A stretch of DNA of 32,126 bases from Winogradskyella sp. (lineage in GTDB: Bacteria > Bacteroidota > Bacteroidia > Flavobacteriales > Flavobacteriaceae). Within the stretch, counting starts at the first letter, position 1; every line of letters begins with the position of its first letter. The stretch spans positions 1-32,126 of the forward strand of contig SHBX01000028.1 of assembly GCA_004211785.1 (NCBI GenBank). Reading direction: 5' to 3'. Shown one piece after another: positions 7,100-16,500 of the stretch. A model generated the notes under the pieces. The model worked only from the letters and a program-made list of their open reading frames with translations. It ran no database searches and was not told the DNA's origin. The position numbers and the translations under genes were made by a program.

Positions 7100-7957
7100 A
7101 TGATTTCAAAAGAACAATTCAATAAAGAAATAGAACTCATAATTACAAATGCCATTCGTGAAGATGTTGGTGATGGTGATCATAGTTCTTTAGCTTGTAT
7201 TCCAGCTACAGCTCAAGGAAAAGCAAAACTTTTGGTTAAAGATGAAGGTATAATTGCAGGAATAGAATTTGCTAAAAAAGTCTTTAGTTATGTTGATGAA
7301 AATATGACGGTTGAAACGCTTATTGAAGATGGAAGTTATGTGAAATATGGAGATATAGCATTTTATGCTGAAGGTGATTCGCAATCTATTTTAAAAGCAG
7401 AACGATTAGTTCTTAATGCTATGCAGCGTATGAGTGCCATTGCTACAAAGACAAAAGTATTTGTTGATTTATTGGAAGGTACAGGTACTCAAATTTTAGA
7501 TACGCGTAAAACAACACCAGGCATTAGAGCGTTAGAGAAATGGGCTGTAAAAATTGGTGGTGGTACAAATCATAGATTTGCATTATATGATATGATTATG
7601 CTTAAGGATAATCATATTGATTTTTCTGGAGGAGTGGCAAAAGCCATAAATAAAACCAAAGATTATTTAAAAGCGACCAACAGAGACTTAAAAATTATTG
7701 TTGAAGCTAGAAATCTTCAAGAAATCCAAGAAATCCTTGACTGCGGAGGTGTATATAGGGTTCTGATTGATAATTTTAATTACGAAGACACCCGGAAAGC
7801 TGTCGCATTAATAGGCGATAAGTGTCTTACAGAATCATCTGGAGGTATTAACGAAAAAACGGTTAGGCATTATGCAGAGTGTGGTGTCGATTATATTTCA
7901 TCGGGCGCTTTAACGCATTCGGTTTATAATATGGATTTAAGCCTTAAGGCTGTTTAA
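7100..7957 (+). CDS. nadC: Nicotinate-nucleotide pyrophosphorylase, carboxylating (quinolinate PRTase)
   Basis: This is a 285-residue enzyme of normal length. It converts quinolinate and PRPP to nicotinate mononucleotide, CO2 and PPi, the third step of de novo NAD synthesis. Conserved blocks are ERLVLNAMQRMSAIAT (101-116), DTRKTTPGIRALEKWAVKIG (134-153) followed by GGTNHR, which carries the substrate-binding Arg/Lys/His residues, MLKDNHI (167-173), and the C-terminal SSGALTHS phosphate-binding segment of the PRTase TIM barrel. ATG 7100 is the natural start (MISKEQFNKEIELII). nadA and nadB are not in the window. The next gene starts 15 bp after the stop, so nadC, the YihY-type gene and priA probably form one transcript. 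Confidence 0.97.
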   Translation: MISKEQFNKEIELIITNAIREDVGDGDHSSLACIPATAQGKAKLLVKDEGIIAGIEFAKKVFSYVDENMTVETLIEDGSYVKYGDIAFYAEGDSQSILKAERLVLNAMQRMSAIATKTKVFVDLLEGTGTQILDTRKTTPGIRALEKWAVKIGGGTNHRFALYDMIMLKDNHIDFSGGVAKAINKTKDYLKATNRDLKIIVEARNLQEIQEILDCGGVYRVLIDNFNYEDTRKAVALIGDKCLTESSGGINEKTVRHYAECGVDYISSGALTHSVYNMDLSLKAV

Positions 7958-7972
7958 AATCAGAAAATATTT

Positions 7973-8920
7973 ATGCCAAAATCAATAGAAGATAAGCTCA
8001 AGAAAATTCCGGGGATTAATGTTTTGGTAGGTGTCTGCTTGAAGATTAAACTGCCAGGTTTTGAAGGCTTATCACTGTATGATTTATTAGAATTGTATGG
8101 CTTAGGTATCGTAAGAGGAACATTGACTACTCGAGCGAGTGCTATTGCATTTAGCTTTTTTACAGCTATTTTCCCTTTTTTATTGTTTGTTATTATTTTG
8201 ATTCCTAATATACCTATTGATGGTTTTCAAGCTGAATTTTTGGACTTTTTAGAATCATTCTTACCACCTCAAACATCAGATTTCTTCGTTTCTAATATTT
8301 TTGAAAACTTAGAGGGCAACAAGCAAGCTGGTTTGCTTTCGTCTGTATTTTTATTGTCTATGTTTTTGATGGCAAATGGTGTAAATGCTGTATTCTCTGG
8401 GTTTGAAAACTCGTATCATGAGCAATTAACACGTAACATATTTCAGCAGTATTTATATGCATTAGGAATTGCATTGATATTAGCATTTTTAGTCTTATTA
8501 ACAGTAGCTGTTTTTGGATATTTTCAAATATATGTTTTAGGACCTATTTATGAGACTTTTAGTGGCGAGGCGTTATCTAAAACAGGTGTCGGCTGGATAT
8601 TGTTTGCCAAGTATATGTTCTTTGTTATTATGGTTTATATAGCGACAGCAACGTTATATTATTTTGGAACAAAAGAAGGCAGGCAAACACGCTTCTTTTC
8701 TATTGGTGCATTATTAACCACACTGCTTATTATTTTAACATCGTATCTATTTGGGATATATATCGATAATTTCTCCAAGTATAATGAGCTTTATGGCTCT
8801 ATTGGCGCATTATTAATCTTATTACTTTATTTATGGCTCAATTCTAACATTTTGTTATTGGGTTACGAGCTTAATGCTACATTAAGAGGTTTGCATAAGC
8901 GAAATGAAATATCAAGTTGA
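7973..8920 (+). CDS. YihY/BrkB-family inner membrane protein
   Basis: The protein has 315 residues with about six hydrophobic helices (roughly 57-80, 119-144, 160-186, 208-232, 241-263, 275-297). The family hallmarks are TTRASAIAFSFFTAIFPFLL near the first helix and YGSIGALLILLLYLWLNSNI followed by LLLGYELNA at the end. The family was once annotated as RNase BN, which is incorrect. Its function remains uncertain, with envelope or transport roles proposed. Its stop codon overlaps the start of priA by one base (TGATG at 8918-8922), consistent with translational coupling. Confidence 0.9.
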   Translation: MPKSIEDKLKKIPGINVLVGVCLKIKLPGFEGLSLYDLLELYGLGIVRGTLTTRASAIAFSFFTAIFPFLLFVIILIPNIPIDGFQAEFLDFLESFLPPQTSDFFVSNIFENLEGNKQAGLLSSVFLLSMFLMANGVNAVFSGFENSYHEQLTRNIFQQYLYALGIALILAFLVLLTVAVFGYFQIYVLGPIYETFSGEALSKTGVGWILFAKYMFFVIMVYIATATLYYFGTKEGRQTRFFSIGALLTTLLIILTSYLFGIYIDNFSKYNELYGSIGALLILLLYLWLNSNILLLGYELNATLRGLHKRNEISS

Positions 8921-11376
8921 TGAATAATCATTTTGTTGATGTCATATTACCCATTCCGCTTCAAAAGGCGTTTACTTATCATATTACTGAAGCTGAAGCT
9001 GGCTTTCTTCAGTTAGGAATGCGAGTTGCTGTGCCTTTTGGGAAAAGCAAAATTTACACAGCATTAGTTTATAGTATTCATAATAATCAGCCAACGGCTT
9101 ACGAAGCCAAAACCATTCATCAAATATTAGATGATAAGCCATTGGTAACCGAAAAGCAATTAGAACATTGGCAATGGATTTCTAGCTATTACATGTGTAG
9201 TTTAGGCGAAGTGATGCGAGCTGCAATGCCAAATGCGTTTATTCTTGAAAGTGAAACTATTATATCTAAAGGAGAAGGTATTGAAGTCAAGGACTCTGAA
9301 TTAAAGGATGATGAGTTTTTAATCTATGAAGCATTGCATTATCAATCTTCTTTAAAAATTCAAGATGTAGTTTCAATTTTAGATAAAAAAAGAGTGCTTC
9401 CAATTATTAACACACTAGTTGAAAAAGGTGTGGTGCAATTGCAAGAGGAAATCTATCAGAAGTATACACCTAAATTGGTGCGTTATGTGAGATTGCATGA
9501 CAATTACAAATCTGATGAAAGGCTTCAAAAGCTATTAGAATCATTAAGTCGAGCAAAAAAACAACGCGAAGTAGTTCTAAGCTTATTTCAGATGGAAGCG
9601 ATTACAGATAAACCTATAAAAGTTAAAGAACTTGTTGAGCAAAGCGTTACATCTTCGACAATTGTTAAAGCTTTGATTGATAAGAACATTCTTGAAGAAT
9701 ATCATATCCAAACCGATAGAATAACTTTTGATGGCGAGGCAGGAGCTCTTGAAAAAGCACTTAATGAGCATCAAGAAAAAGCTTTAAATGAGATTAAAAA
9801 TTCTTTTGAAGAAAAACCTGTTGTGCTTTTACATGGCGTAACGTCTTCTGGTAAGACAGAAATCTATATAAAACTTATTGAAGATCAATTAAAACAGCAA
9901 AAACAAATATTGTATCTGTTGCCTGAAATTGCATTAACCACACAGTTGGTTTCAAGATTGCAAGACTATTTTGGCGAAAAAGTAGCCGTATTCCATTCAC
10001 GTTATTCTGGTAATGAACGTGTAGAAGCTTGGAACAATATTCTCAATAATACAGAAAAAGCACAAATTATAATAGGAGCGAGGTCCGCACTATTATTGCC
10101 ATTTAGAGATTTAGGTTTAATCATTGTAGATGAAGAACACGAACAATCGTATAAGCAATTTGATCCAGCACCACGTTATCATGCACGTGATGCGGCAATT
10201 GTGCTAGCTAATTTATTTAAAGCAAAAACACTGTTAGGTACTGCTACGCCAAGTTTGGAGAGTTATTATAATGCTTCTGAAGGCAAATATGGTTTTGTTG
10301 AGGTTACAAAGCGTTACAACAACGTATTAATGCCAGATATAGAATTAGTAGATTTAGCAGATAAGTATAAGCGTAAGCGAATGAAAGGTCATTTTAGTGA
10401 CCGATTGATTGAAGAGATGACTGAAACTTTAGATGAAGGTTTTCAAATTATATTATTTCAAAATAGGAGAGGTTTTTCGCCAATTGTAGAATGTACAACT
10501 TGTGGACATTCACCACAATGTCCTAATTGCGATGTAAGTTTAACGTATCATCAATATAGAGACCAATTGCGATGTCATTATTGTGGATATAATTCTGCAA
10601 TGCTTAAAAATTGTCAGGCTTGTGGAAATGTTACTCTTGATACTAAAGGCTTTGGTACAGAACAGATAGAAGAAGAAGTAAAAGCTTTATTTCCTAATAA
10701 GCGTATTGCCCGTATGGATTTGGATACCACGCGTGGGAAATATGGTTTTGAACGTCTTATTACCCGATTCGAGCAACGCGAAATCGATGTTTTGGTAGGT
10801 ACGCAGATGCTAACTAAAGGATTAGATTTTAGATATGTGAAATTAGTGGGTATACTCAATGCAGATAATTTACTCAATTTTCCAGATTTTAGAGCTCACG
10901 AGCGTAGTTATCAGCTTATGACGCAAGTTTCAGGAAGAGCAGGACGAACAGATTTAAGAGGTAAGGTTTTAATACAAACCTACAATCCACACCATAATAT
11001 TTTACAACAAGTTTCGACTAACTCTTATACTGAAATGTACAAAGAGCAATTGAACGATAGATATAATTATAAATATCCACCAATTTTTAGGTTAATAAAA
11101 ATCACATTAAAGCATAAGGATTATAATCGAGTGAATTTGGCAGCCGACTGGTATGCCAAATCTTTAAAGCAGTTATTTAAAACAAATGTTTTAGGACCTG
11201 AGTTTCCGCCTGTGTCAAGAATTAGAAATCAATATCATAAAAATATTCTGATAAAAATTCCTCAAAAACAATCGTTATCAAAAACAAAAGAAGCTATACT
11301 CAAAATAGATAATAGTTTTAATGCTGTTAGAGACTTCAGGTCTGTGCGTGTTGTGATTAATGTCGATAATTACTAA
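8920..11376 (+). CDS. priA: Primosomal protein N' (replication restart helicase PriA)
   Basis: The protein has 818 residues when started at ATG 8920. The ATG overlaps the TGA of the preceding gene by one base. A TTG three bases upstream also opens the frame but is less likely. PriA recognises stalled or repaired forks and reloads the replicative helicase. Visible features: N-terminal DNA-binding region (1-110), Walker A GVTSSGKT (306-313), DEEH box (404-407) followed by the aromatic-rich SYKQFDPAPRYHARD, motif III GTATPSLES, then eight cysteines binding two zinc ions (C525, C528, C534, C537, C552, C555, C565, C568), and motif V/VI GTQMLTKGLDF and VSGRAGR. It is intact and typical. It ends in a bidirectional terminator. 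Confidence 0.97.
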   Translation: MNNHFVDVILPIPLQKAFTYHITEAEAGFLQLGMRVAVPFGKSKIYTALVYSIHNNQPTAYEAKTIHQILDDKPLVTEKQLEHWQWISSYYMCSLGEVMRAAMPNAFILESETIISKGEGIEVKDSELKDDEFLIYEALHYQSSLKIQDVVSILDKKRVLPIINTLVEKGVVQLQEEIYQKYTPKLVRYVRLHDNYKSDERLQKLLESLSRAKKQREVVLSLFQMEAITDKPIKVKELVEQSVTSSTIVKALIDKNILEEYHIQTDRITFDGEAGALEKALNEHQEKALNEIKNSFEEKPVVLLHGVTSSGKTEIYIKLIEDQLKQQKQILYLLPEIALTTQLVSRLQDYFGEKVAVFHSRYSGNERVEAWNNILNNTEKAQIIIGARSALLLPFRDLGLIIVDEEHEQSYKQFDPAPRYHARDAAIVLANLFKAKTLLGTATPSLESYYNASEGKYGFVEVTKRYNNVLMPDIELVDLADKYKRKRMKGHFSDRLIEEMTETLDEGFQIILFQNRRGFSPIVECTTCGHSPQCPNCDVSLTYHQYRDQLRCHYCGYNSAMLKNCQACGNVTLDTKGFGTEQIEEEVKALFPNKRIARMDLDTTRGKYGFERLITRFEQREIDVLVGTQMLTKGLDFRYVKLVGILNADNLLNFPDFRAHERSYQLMTQVSGRAGRTDLRGKVLIQTYNPHHNILQQVSTNSYTEMYKEQLNDRYNYKYPPIFRLIKITLKHKDYNRVNLAADWYAKSLKQLFKTNVLGPEFPPVSRIRNQYHKNILIKIPQKQSLSKTKEAILKIDNSFNAVRDFRSVRVVINVDNY

Positions 11377-11387
11377 TTGTATATAGC

Positions 11388-11421
11388 AAAAAAGTCTCAT
11401 TGGAAACAATGAGACTTTTTT
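11388..11421. terminator. Bidirectional terminator between priA and the LytTR gene
   Basis: A perfect 14-bp stem, AAAAAAGTCTCATT (11388-11401) and AATGAGACTTTTTT (11408-11421), encloses the loop GGAAAC. The A- and T-runs at the outer ends provide a U tract on either strand, so it can serve both convergent genes. Confidence 0.92.
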
Positions 11422-11464
11422 AAATCACTTCAATGATATGGGGAATAAAAAATTGTTTATGAGC

Positions 11465-12172
11465 TTACATATTATTTAACGCATCAACAAGTTGCGTCTT
11501 TTTATTTCTACTCAAGGGAATTTCGTAAGCGCCAACTTCAACATTTTTACTGTTAAAGCGGTCTATTTTGTCAAGATTGACAATATAGGATTTATGGATT
11601 CTTAAGAATTTACCTTCTGGTAGTTCTTTTTCAAAAGCTTTCATAGTAGATAAAACGACTAAGCTATTTTCTTCAGTAACTACTTTTACGTAATCTCCAA
11701 GCGCTTCAATCCATTTTATATCTCTGATATAAACTTTACGTTTTTTAAGATTACTCTTAACAAAGATGTGTTCACCTTCTGTTTCGTTAAAGTCTAATTT
11801 TAGTTTATGTTGCTCTATTGCTTTTTCTACAGCTGTATTAAAACGCTCTTTAGTAATTGGTTTCTGTAAGTAGTCAGTAGCATCATAGTTAAACGCTTTA
11901 AAGGCATACTCTGTCTTACCAGTAACAAAAATAATTTGGGGCTTATTATTTAGTACGTCTAGTAATTCAAAACCATTAAGAACGGGCATTTCAATATCTA
12001 GGAAGATTAAATCTACTTTTTTAGTATTTAATCCGTTTTTAGTTTCTAATGCACTACTATATTCAGCAACGAGATTAAGGGACTCGTGATTTTCTATAAG
12101 TTTTACGATAGATAATCGCTGAATTGCAGAGTCATCAACAACCACACAGTTTAAAGTCATAACATTCTTCAT
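11465..12172 (-). CDS. LytTR-family response regulator
   Basis: The protein has 235 residues when started at ATG 12172 (MKNVMTLNCVVVDD). ATG 12160 is also possible, and a TTG at 12214 would add 14 residues that match nothing in the family. Receiver domain (about 1-125): acidic pocket D13/D14, phospho-acceptor D59 in VDLIFLDIEMPVLNG, T84, and K104 in LQKP. LytTR DNA-binding domain (about 135-235): HIFVKSNLKKRKVYIRDIKW, IEALGDYVKVV, then FLRIHKSYIVNLDKID and the terminal EIPLSRNKK. LytTR proteins bind short direct repeats spaced by about two helical turns. Repeats of that kind are seen just upstream (12186-12269). No histidine kinase lies next to it, so the partner is elsewhere. The place between priA and rpsF looks like a conserved family neighbourhood, but I could not verify this. 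Confidence 0.92.
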   Translation of the reverse strand: MKNVMTLNCVVVDDSAIQRLSIVKLIENHESLNLVAEYSSALETKNGLNTKKVDLIFLDIEMPVLNGFELLDVLNNKPQIIFVTGKTEYAFKAFNYDATDYLQKPITKERFNTAVEKAIEQHKLKLDFNETEGEHIFVKSNLKKRKVYIRDIKWIEALGDYVKVVTEENSLVVLSTMKAFEKELPEGKFLRIHKSYIVNLDKIDRFNSKNVEVGAYEIPLSRNKKTQLVDALNNM

Positions 12173-12185
12173 TTTTAGGTTAAGC

Positions 12186-12269
12186 TTCGACAATAGTACA
12201 AAAAATTCGGACAAATACCAAAAATCATCGACAAAGTGTAAAAATTAGTCAAATTGTTCGACAAAATGC
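12186..12269. promoter_or_regulatory. Phased TCGACAAA-type direct repeats upstream of the LytTR gene
   Basis: Four similar copies occur: TTCGACAATAG (12186), TTCGGACAAAT (12207), ATCGACAAAGT (12227) and TTCGACAAAAT (12257). The shared GACAA cores begin at 12189, 12210, 12230 and 12260, so the steps are 21, 20 and 30 bp, or about two, two and three turns. The copies lie between the LytTR start and the rpsF promoter. They fit the spacing of LytTR operators, but binding is inferred. Confidence 0.45.
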
Positions 12270-12294
12270 ATGTGCAAAAATTAGCCATAAATAA

Positions 12295-12325
12295 TTGGTA
12301 CACTTTTAAATAATGTGTATTTTTG
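12295..12325 (+). promoter_or_regulatory. Promoter of rpsF-rpsR-rplI
   Basis: TTG (12295-12297) and TATTTTTG (12318-12325) are separated by exactly 20 bp. This matches the Bacteroidota consensus TTG-N19-21-TAnnTTTG for the primary sigma factor. Transcription would begin around 12332, about 27 nt before the rpsF ATG. Confidence 0.8.
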
Positions 12326-12358
12326 CACCCGTTTTAACAATAAACAAACAATTTAATT

Positions 12359-12697
12359 ATGAATCATTATGAAACTGTTTTCATCTTAAATCCCGTTTTA
12401 TCTGATGACCAGATAAAGGAAACAGTAAAGAAATACGAAGATATTCTTGTTTCTAAAGGAGCTAAGATGATTGCCAAAGAAGATTGGGGCTTAAAAAAAC
12501 TAGCTTACCCAATCCAAAACAAAAAGAGTGGTTTTTATCACTTATTTGAGTACACTGTAGCTGGTGAAGCTATTGAAGCTTTAGAGTTAGAGTTTAGACG
12601 TGATGAGCGTTTTATGCGTTACTTAACTGTAAAATTAGACAAGCACGCTGTGTCTTGGGCTGAGAGAAGAAGAGAAAGAAACAAACAAAAAGCGTAA
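12359..12697 (+). CDS. rpsF: Small-subunit ribosomal protein bS6
   Basis: The protein has 112 residues. The start [19 protein letters not shown] and the later ..[25 protein letters not shown].. are the bS6 signature. The RNA-contacting end is [19 protein letters not shown], followed by a basic tail. bS6 binds bS18 as a heterodimer on the platform of the 30S subunit. Its gene is first in the rpsF-rpsR-rplI operon, behind a near-consensus promoter. There is no ssb gene between rpsF and rpsR, unlike many Firmicutes. In many bacteria this operon is autoregulated by the bS6:bS18 pair through a 5' leader motif, but the leader here is too short (about 27 nt) for me to claim one. Confidence 0.97.
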   Translation: MNHYETVFILNPVLSDDQIKETVKKYEDILVSKGAKMIAKEDWGLKKLAYPIQNKKSGFYHLFEYTVAGEAIEALELEFRRDERFMRYLTVKLDKHAVSWAERRRERNKQKA

Positions 12698-12699
12698 TT

Positions 12700-12996
12700 A
12701 TGGCATCTATAGATCAACAAGCAAAAGGAAAAAAAGATGGTGAGATTAGATATCTTACGCCATTAAACATAGAGACTTCTAAAGCTAAGAAGTATTGCCG
12801 TTTTAAAAAGTCTGGTATTAAGTATGTAGATTACAAAGATCCAGATTTCTTATTAAAATTTGTAAACGAGCAAGGAAAATTATTACCAAGACGTTTAACA
12901 GGAACATCTTTAAAGTACCAAAGAAAAGTTTCTGTAGCGGTAAAAAGAGCTAGGCACTTGGCATTAATGCCATATGTAGCTGATTTATTAAAATAA
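12700..12996 (+). CDS. rpsR: Small-subunit ribosomal protein bS18
   Basis: The protein has 98 residues. After a variable basic N-terminus come [20 protein letters not shown], the conserved core [20 protein letters not shown], and [20 protein letters not shown] and the C-terminal [15 protein letters not shown]. This is the standard bS18 layout with the single retained cysteine region of the Bacteroidota form. It starts two bases after the rpsF stop, which indicates translational coupling. The partner is bS6. Confidence 0.97.
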   Translation: MASIDQQAKGKKDGEIRYLTPLNIETSKAKKYCRFKKSGIKYVDYKDPDFLLKFVNEQGKLLPRRLTGTSLKYQRKVSVAVKRARHLALMPYVADLLK

Positions 12997-13009
12997 ACTT
13001 ATCATAACA

Positions 13010-13459
13010 ATGGAACTTATATTAAAACAAGACGTTGAGAATTTAGGATTTAAAGACGATATTGTAACAGTTAAGAACGGTTATGGTAGAAACTTTTTAA
13101 TCCCTCAAGGACAAGCAATTTTAGCTACAGTATCTGCAAAGAAAGTTTTAGCAGAAAACTTAAAGCAACGTGCTTATAAAGAGCAAAAATTAATTGATGA
13201 TGCTACTTCTATATCTGAAGCATTAAACAATTTAGAAATTAAAATTGCATCTAAAGTTGGATCTGGAGACAAATTATTTGGATCTGTAAACAACATTGAT
13301 GTAGCAGATGCTTTACAAAAAGAAGGCCATAGCATTGAAAAGAAATTTATCAATGTTATTGGAGGTAACGTTAAGCGTTTAGGAAAATACAATGCAGTTA
13401 TTAGATTGCATAGAGAAGTTGTTGTAGATATGCCTTTTGAGGTTGTTTCAGAAAGTTAA
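13010..13459 (+). CDS. rplI: Large-subunit ribosomal protein bL9
   Basis: The protein has 149 residues of two domains joined by a long helix. The N-terminal domain has MELILKQDVENLGFKDDIVT followed by VKNGYGRNFLIPQGQA, the bL9 signature that contacts 23S rRNA. The central helix covers about 40-75 and the C-terminal domain (about 80-149) includes GSGDKLFGSVNNIDVADAL. bL9 extends from the base of the L1 stalk and helps limit frameshifting. It is last in the operon, 13 bp after rpsR, and is followed by a terminator at 13489-13516. Confidence 0.97.
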   Translation: MELILKQDVENLGFKDDIVTVKNGYGRNFLIPQGQAILATVSAKKVLAENLKQRAYKEQKLIDDATSISEALNNLEIKIASKVGSGDKLFGSVNNIDVADALQKEGHSIEKKFINVIGGNVKRLGKYNAVIRLHREVVVDMPFEVVSES

Positions 13460-13488
13460 TAACTTCGACTTTTCGTTAATAATTATAG

Positions 13489-13516
13489 AAAGCTACTTTT
13501 TGGTAGCTTTTTTTTT
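13489..13516 (+). terminator. Terminator of the rpsF-rpsR-rplI operon
   Basis: AAAGCTAC (13489-13496) and GTAGCTTT (13503-13510) form an 8-bp stem with a six-base loop. A run of nine T residues follows (13508-13516). It lies 30 bp after the rplI stop. Confidence 0.92.
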
Positions 13517-13570
13517 AGCCTTAATTTTACGTTAAACAATCATTAACAAAACTAAACACAACAACTTGTA

Positions 13571-16500
13571 ATGAAAAACTTTCTTTCTCTCATTTTTTTA
13601 GTTGTTATGACTTTTGGTTACTCTCAAGTTACAACATCTAACATCAAAGGGTTAATTCTTGATGAAAACGCCGAACCTTTGCCAGGCGCAAATGTAATAG
13701 CTGTTCACACACCAACAGGGACTAAGTATGGTGCTGCTACAAATATTGATGGTCGCTACAACTTACTAAATCTAAGAGTAGGTGGTCCTTACACAATAAC
13801 CATAAGTTATGTTGGGTTTAAGGACAAAGTATACAATGATGTATTTCTTGTTTTAGGTAAAACAGAAAATATTGATTATCAAATGACACCGGATGCTGAA
13901 GAACTTGATGCAATTATAATCACAGGTTCAGCTAATGGAACTTTTAGTAGTGACAGAACTGGCGCAGAGACAAGTGTAGGACGTAGAGAGCTAAGAACTC
14001 TACCAACTATTTCTAGGTCTGCAGCAGATTTTATAAGACTAGAACCATCATCAACAGGGAATTCCTTTGGAGGAAGAAATGACCAGTTTAATAACTTCTC
14101 TTTAGACGGCTCAATATTTAACAACCCTTTTGGCTTAGATTCTCCAACTCCAGGAGGCCAAAGTGGAGCTCAACCTATTTCACTTGATGCCATTGACCAA
14201 ATACAAGTATCTATTGCACCTTATGATGTTAGACAATCAGGTTTTACAGGAGCAGGTGTAAATGCTGTTACTAAAAGTGGTACTAACGAATTCAAAGGTA
14301 CAGTTTATGGCTTCTTTAGAAATGAGAGCTTAACTGGTAGCAAAGTAGACGGTGATGATGTTTTACAACCAGATTTAGAACAGAATCAGTTTGGTTTTAG
14401 TATTGGTGGACCAATAGTAAAAAATAAATTATTCTTCTTTGCAAATTTTGAAAAAGACCAACGTACCGATTTGGGGACTAATGGATTCCTACCTAATAGA
14501 GGCTTAGGTGTTGCTGGCGAATCGAATGTTTTAGCTTCTGATTTGCAGTTAGTAAATGATATATTAAGTCAAGTATCAATTGGAAATGGCGAATTTTATA
14601 ACCCTGGAGCTTTTGAAGGGTTTACTTATGATAGTAATTCAACAAAAGGGATTTTAAAATTAGACTGGAACATTAATGATAAGAACAGATTGGCATTTAT
14701 TTATAACTTCTTAGAAGCTTCAAGAGAACAACCGGCTCACCCATCAGCTTTAGGTTTTAGAGGTCCAGGCATAAATCAGTTACAGTTTCAAAATACGGGC
14801 TATAGAATCAATAATAATATAGATTCTTTTCAGTTAGAACTTAATAGTGATTTAGGAGAAGGTGTTAGTAATAAATTACAAATTGGTTACACAGTTTTTG
14901 ATGATTTTAGAGATGCATTATCGACTCCTGCGCCGACAGTTACAATAACAAACAATGGCGCAAATTATATTATTGCTGGACATGAACCATTCTCAATCAA
15001 CAATAGATTAGACCAAAAAGTATTTCAATTTACTAATAATTTAAATTTTGTAAAAGGTAATCACACTTACACAGTAGGTGTGTCTTACGAAAAATTTGAA
15101 TTTGATAATTCATTTAACCTAGGTGCTTATGGTGCTCAAGGTGTATTCTTCCCAACTGCAGATATCCAGTCTTTTAGAAATGCTGCTGGTAATCCAGTTG
15201 CAGAAGCTGGCTTAGTAAGTTTTTACCAAGGATTATTTAATAGTGCAATAGCGGCTAATAGTGCGCTAAGTGCAGCAGGCACAGGTAATCCTGGAGGATG
15301 GGCATTAGCAGAAACTAATGTGGGTCAATTAGCATTCTATTTACAAGATGAATGGAATGTTACTGAAGACTTTAAATTGACGTATGGTATTCGTTTTGAT
15401 AAGCCTTTATATTTTGATACTGCTGAAAAAATCAGAGAAAATATTAACAGAAAAGGTGGTGTGTTTGACCCTAATACTTTTGCTGGTGGTACATATCAAC
15501 CAACAATTGATTACTTTGACCCTAATACTGGGCAAACAATCAATTTAGATTCTGAGCAGTTACCATCTAGTAAACCTCTTGTATCTCCTAGAGTTGGTTT
15601 TAACTGGGATGTTAAAGGAGAAAACAAAACACAGGTACGCGGTGGTACAGGAATCTTTACAGGTCGTTTTCCATTTGTATGGCTAGGAAATCAAGTACAA
15701 GGAGTAGATTTCTTTTTCTATCAGTTAGTTGATCCAGATTTTAAATGGCCACAAGTATGGCGTACAAATGTAGGCGCTGACCATAGATTTGATAATGGTG
15801 TAACTTTAAGTGCTGATGTGTCTTACACGAAAGATATTAATGGTGTTCATGTACAAAACTGGGCATTAAATAACCCATCAGGAACTTTGCAAGGTGTAGA
15901 CAATAGACCAGTTTATGAAGCAAGTGATATTGCTACTAATGAATTTGGTGGACCTACTAATGCATATGTATTTACTAATGACGACCAAGGTCGTGTATGG
16001 AATGGGACTTTAAAAGCTTCAAAATCTTTTGATAATGGTTTATACACAAGTTTAGCGTACAATTATTTAGACGCTAAAGACGTAAACTCTATTGAAGCTG
16101 AAATTACTGGAGATGCTTTTGCAGGAAATGCAATTTCAGGAAATGCTAATGATGCCGTATTATCTAACTCACGCTATGGTGATAAGCACCGTTTTATTGG
16201 TGTTGCTTCTAAGAAGTTTACTTATGGTAGTAATGATAAATTTGCAACAACATTTTCTACATTTTTTGAATATGCTAGAGGTGGTCGTTATAGCTATACA
16301 TACGGTGGAGACTTAAATGGTGACGGTTCTAATTTTAATGATTTAATATACATACCAACTTCAGCAGAAGTACAGCAAATGAATTTCTCTGGAGCTGGAC
16401 AAGCAGCTGCATTTGATGCATTCATTAGCCAGGATGATTATTTAAGTGACAACAGAGGAAGTTATGCAGAGCGTTATGGTGCATTATCTCCATGGAGAGG

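Noticed and set aside
8917..8919. TTG start that would extend priA by one residue
   Set aside because: ATG 8920 directly follows and overlaps the previous stop in the usual coupled arrangement.
12173..12214. TTG start that would add 14 residues to the LytTR regulator
   Set aside because: The extension matches nothing in receiver domains and runs into the phased repeats. ATG 12172 or 12160 is better.
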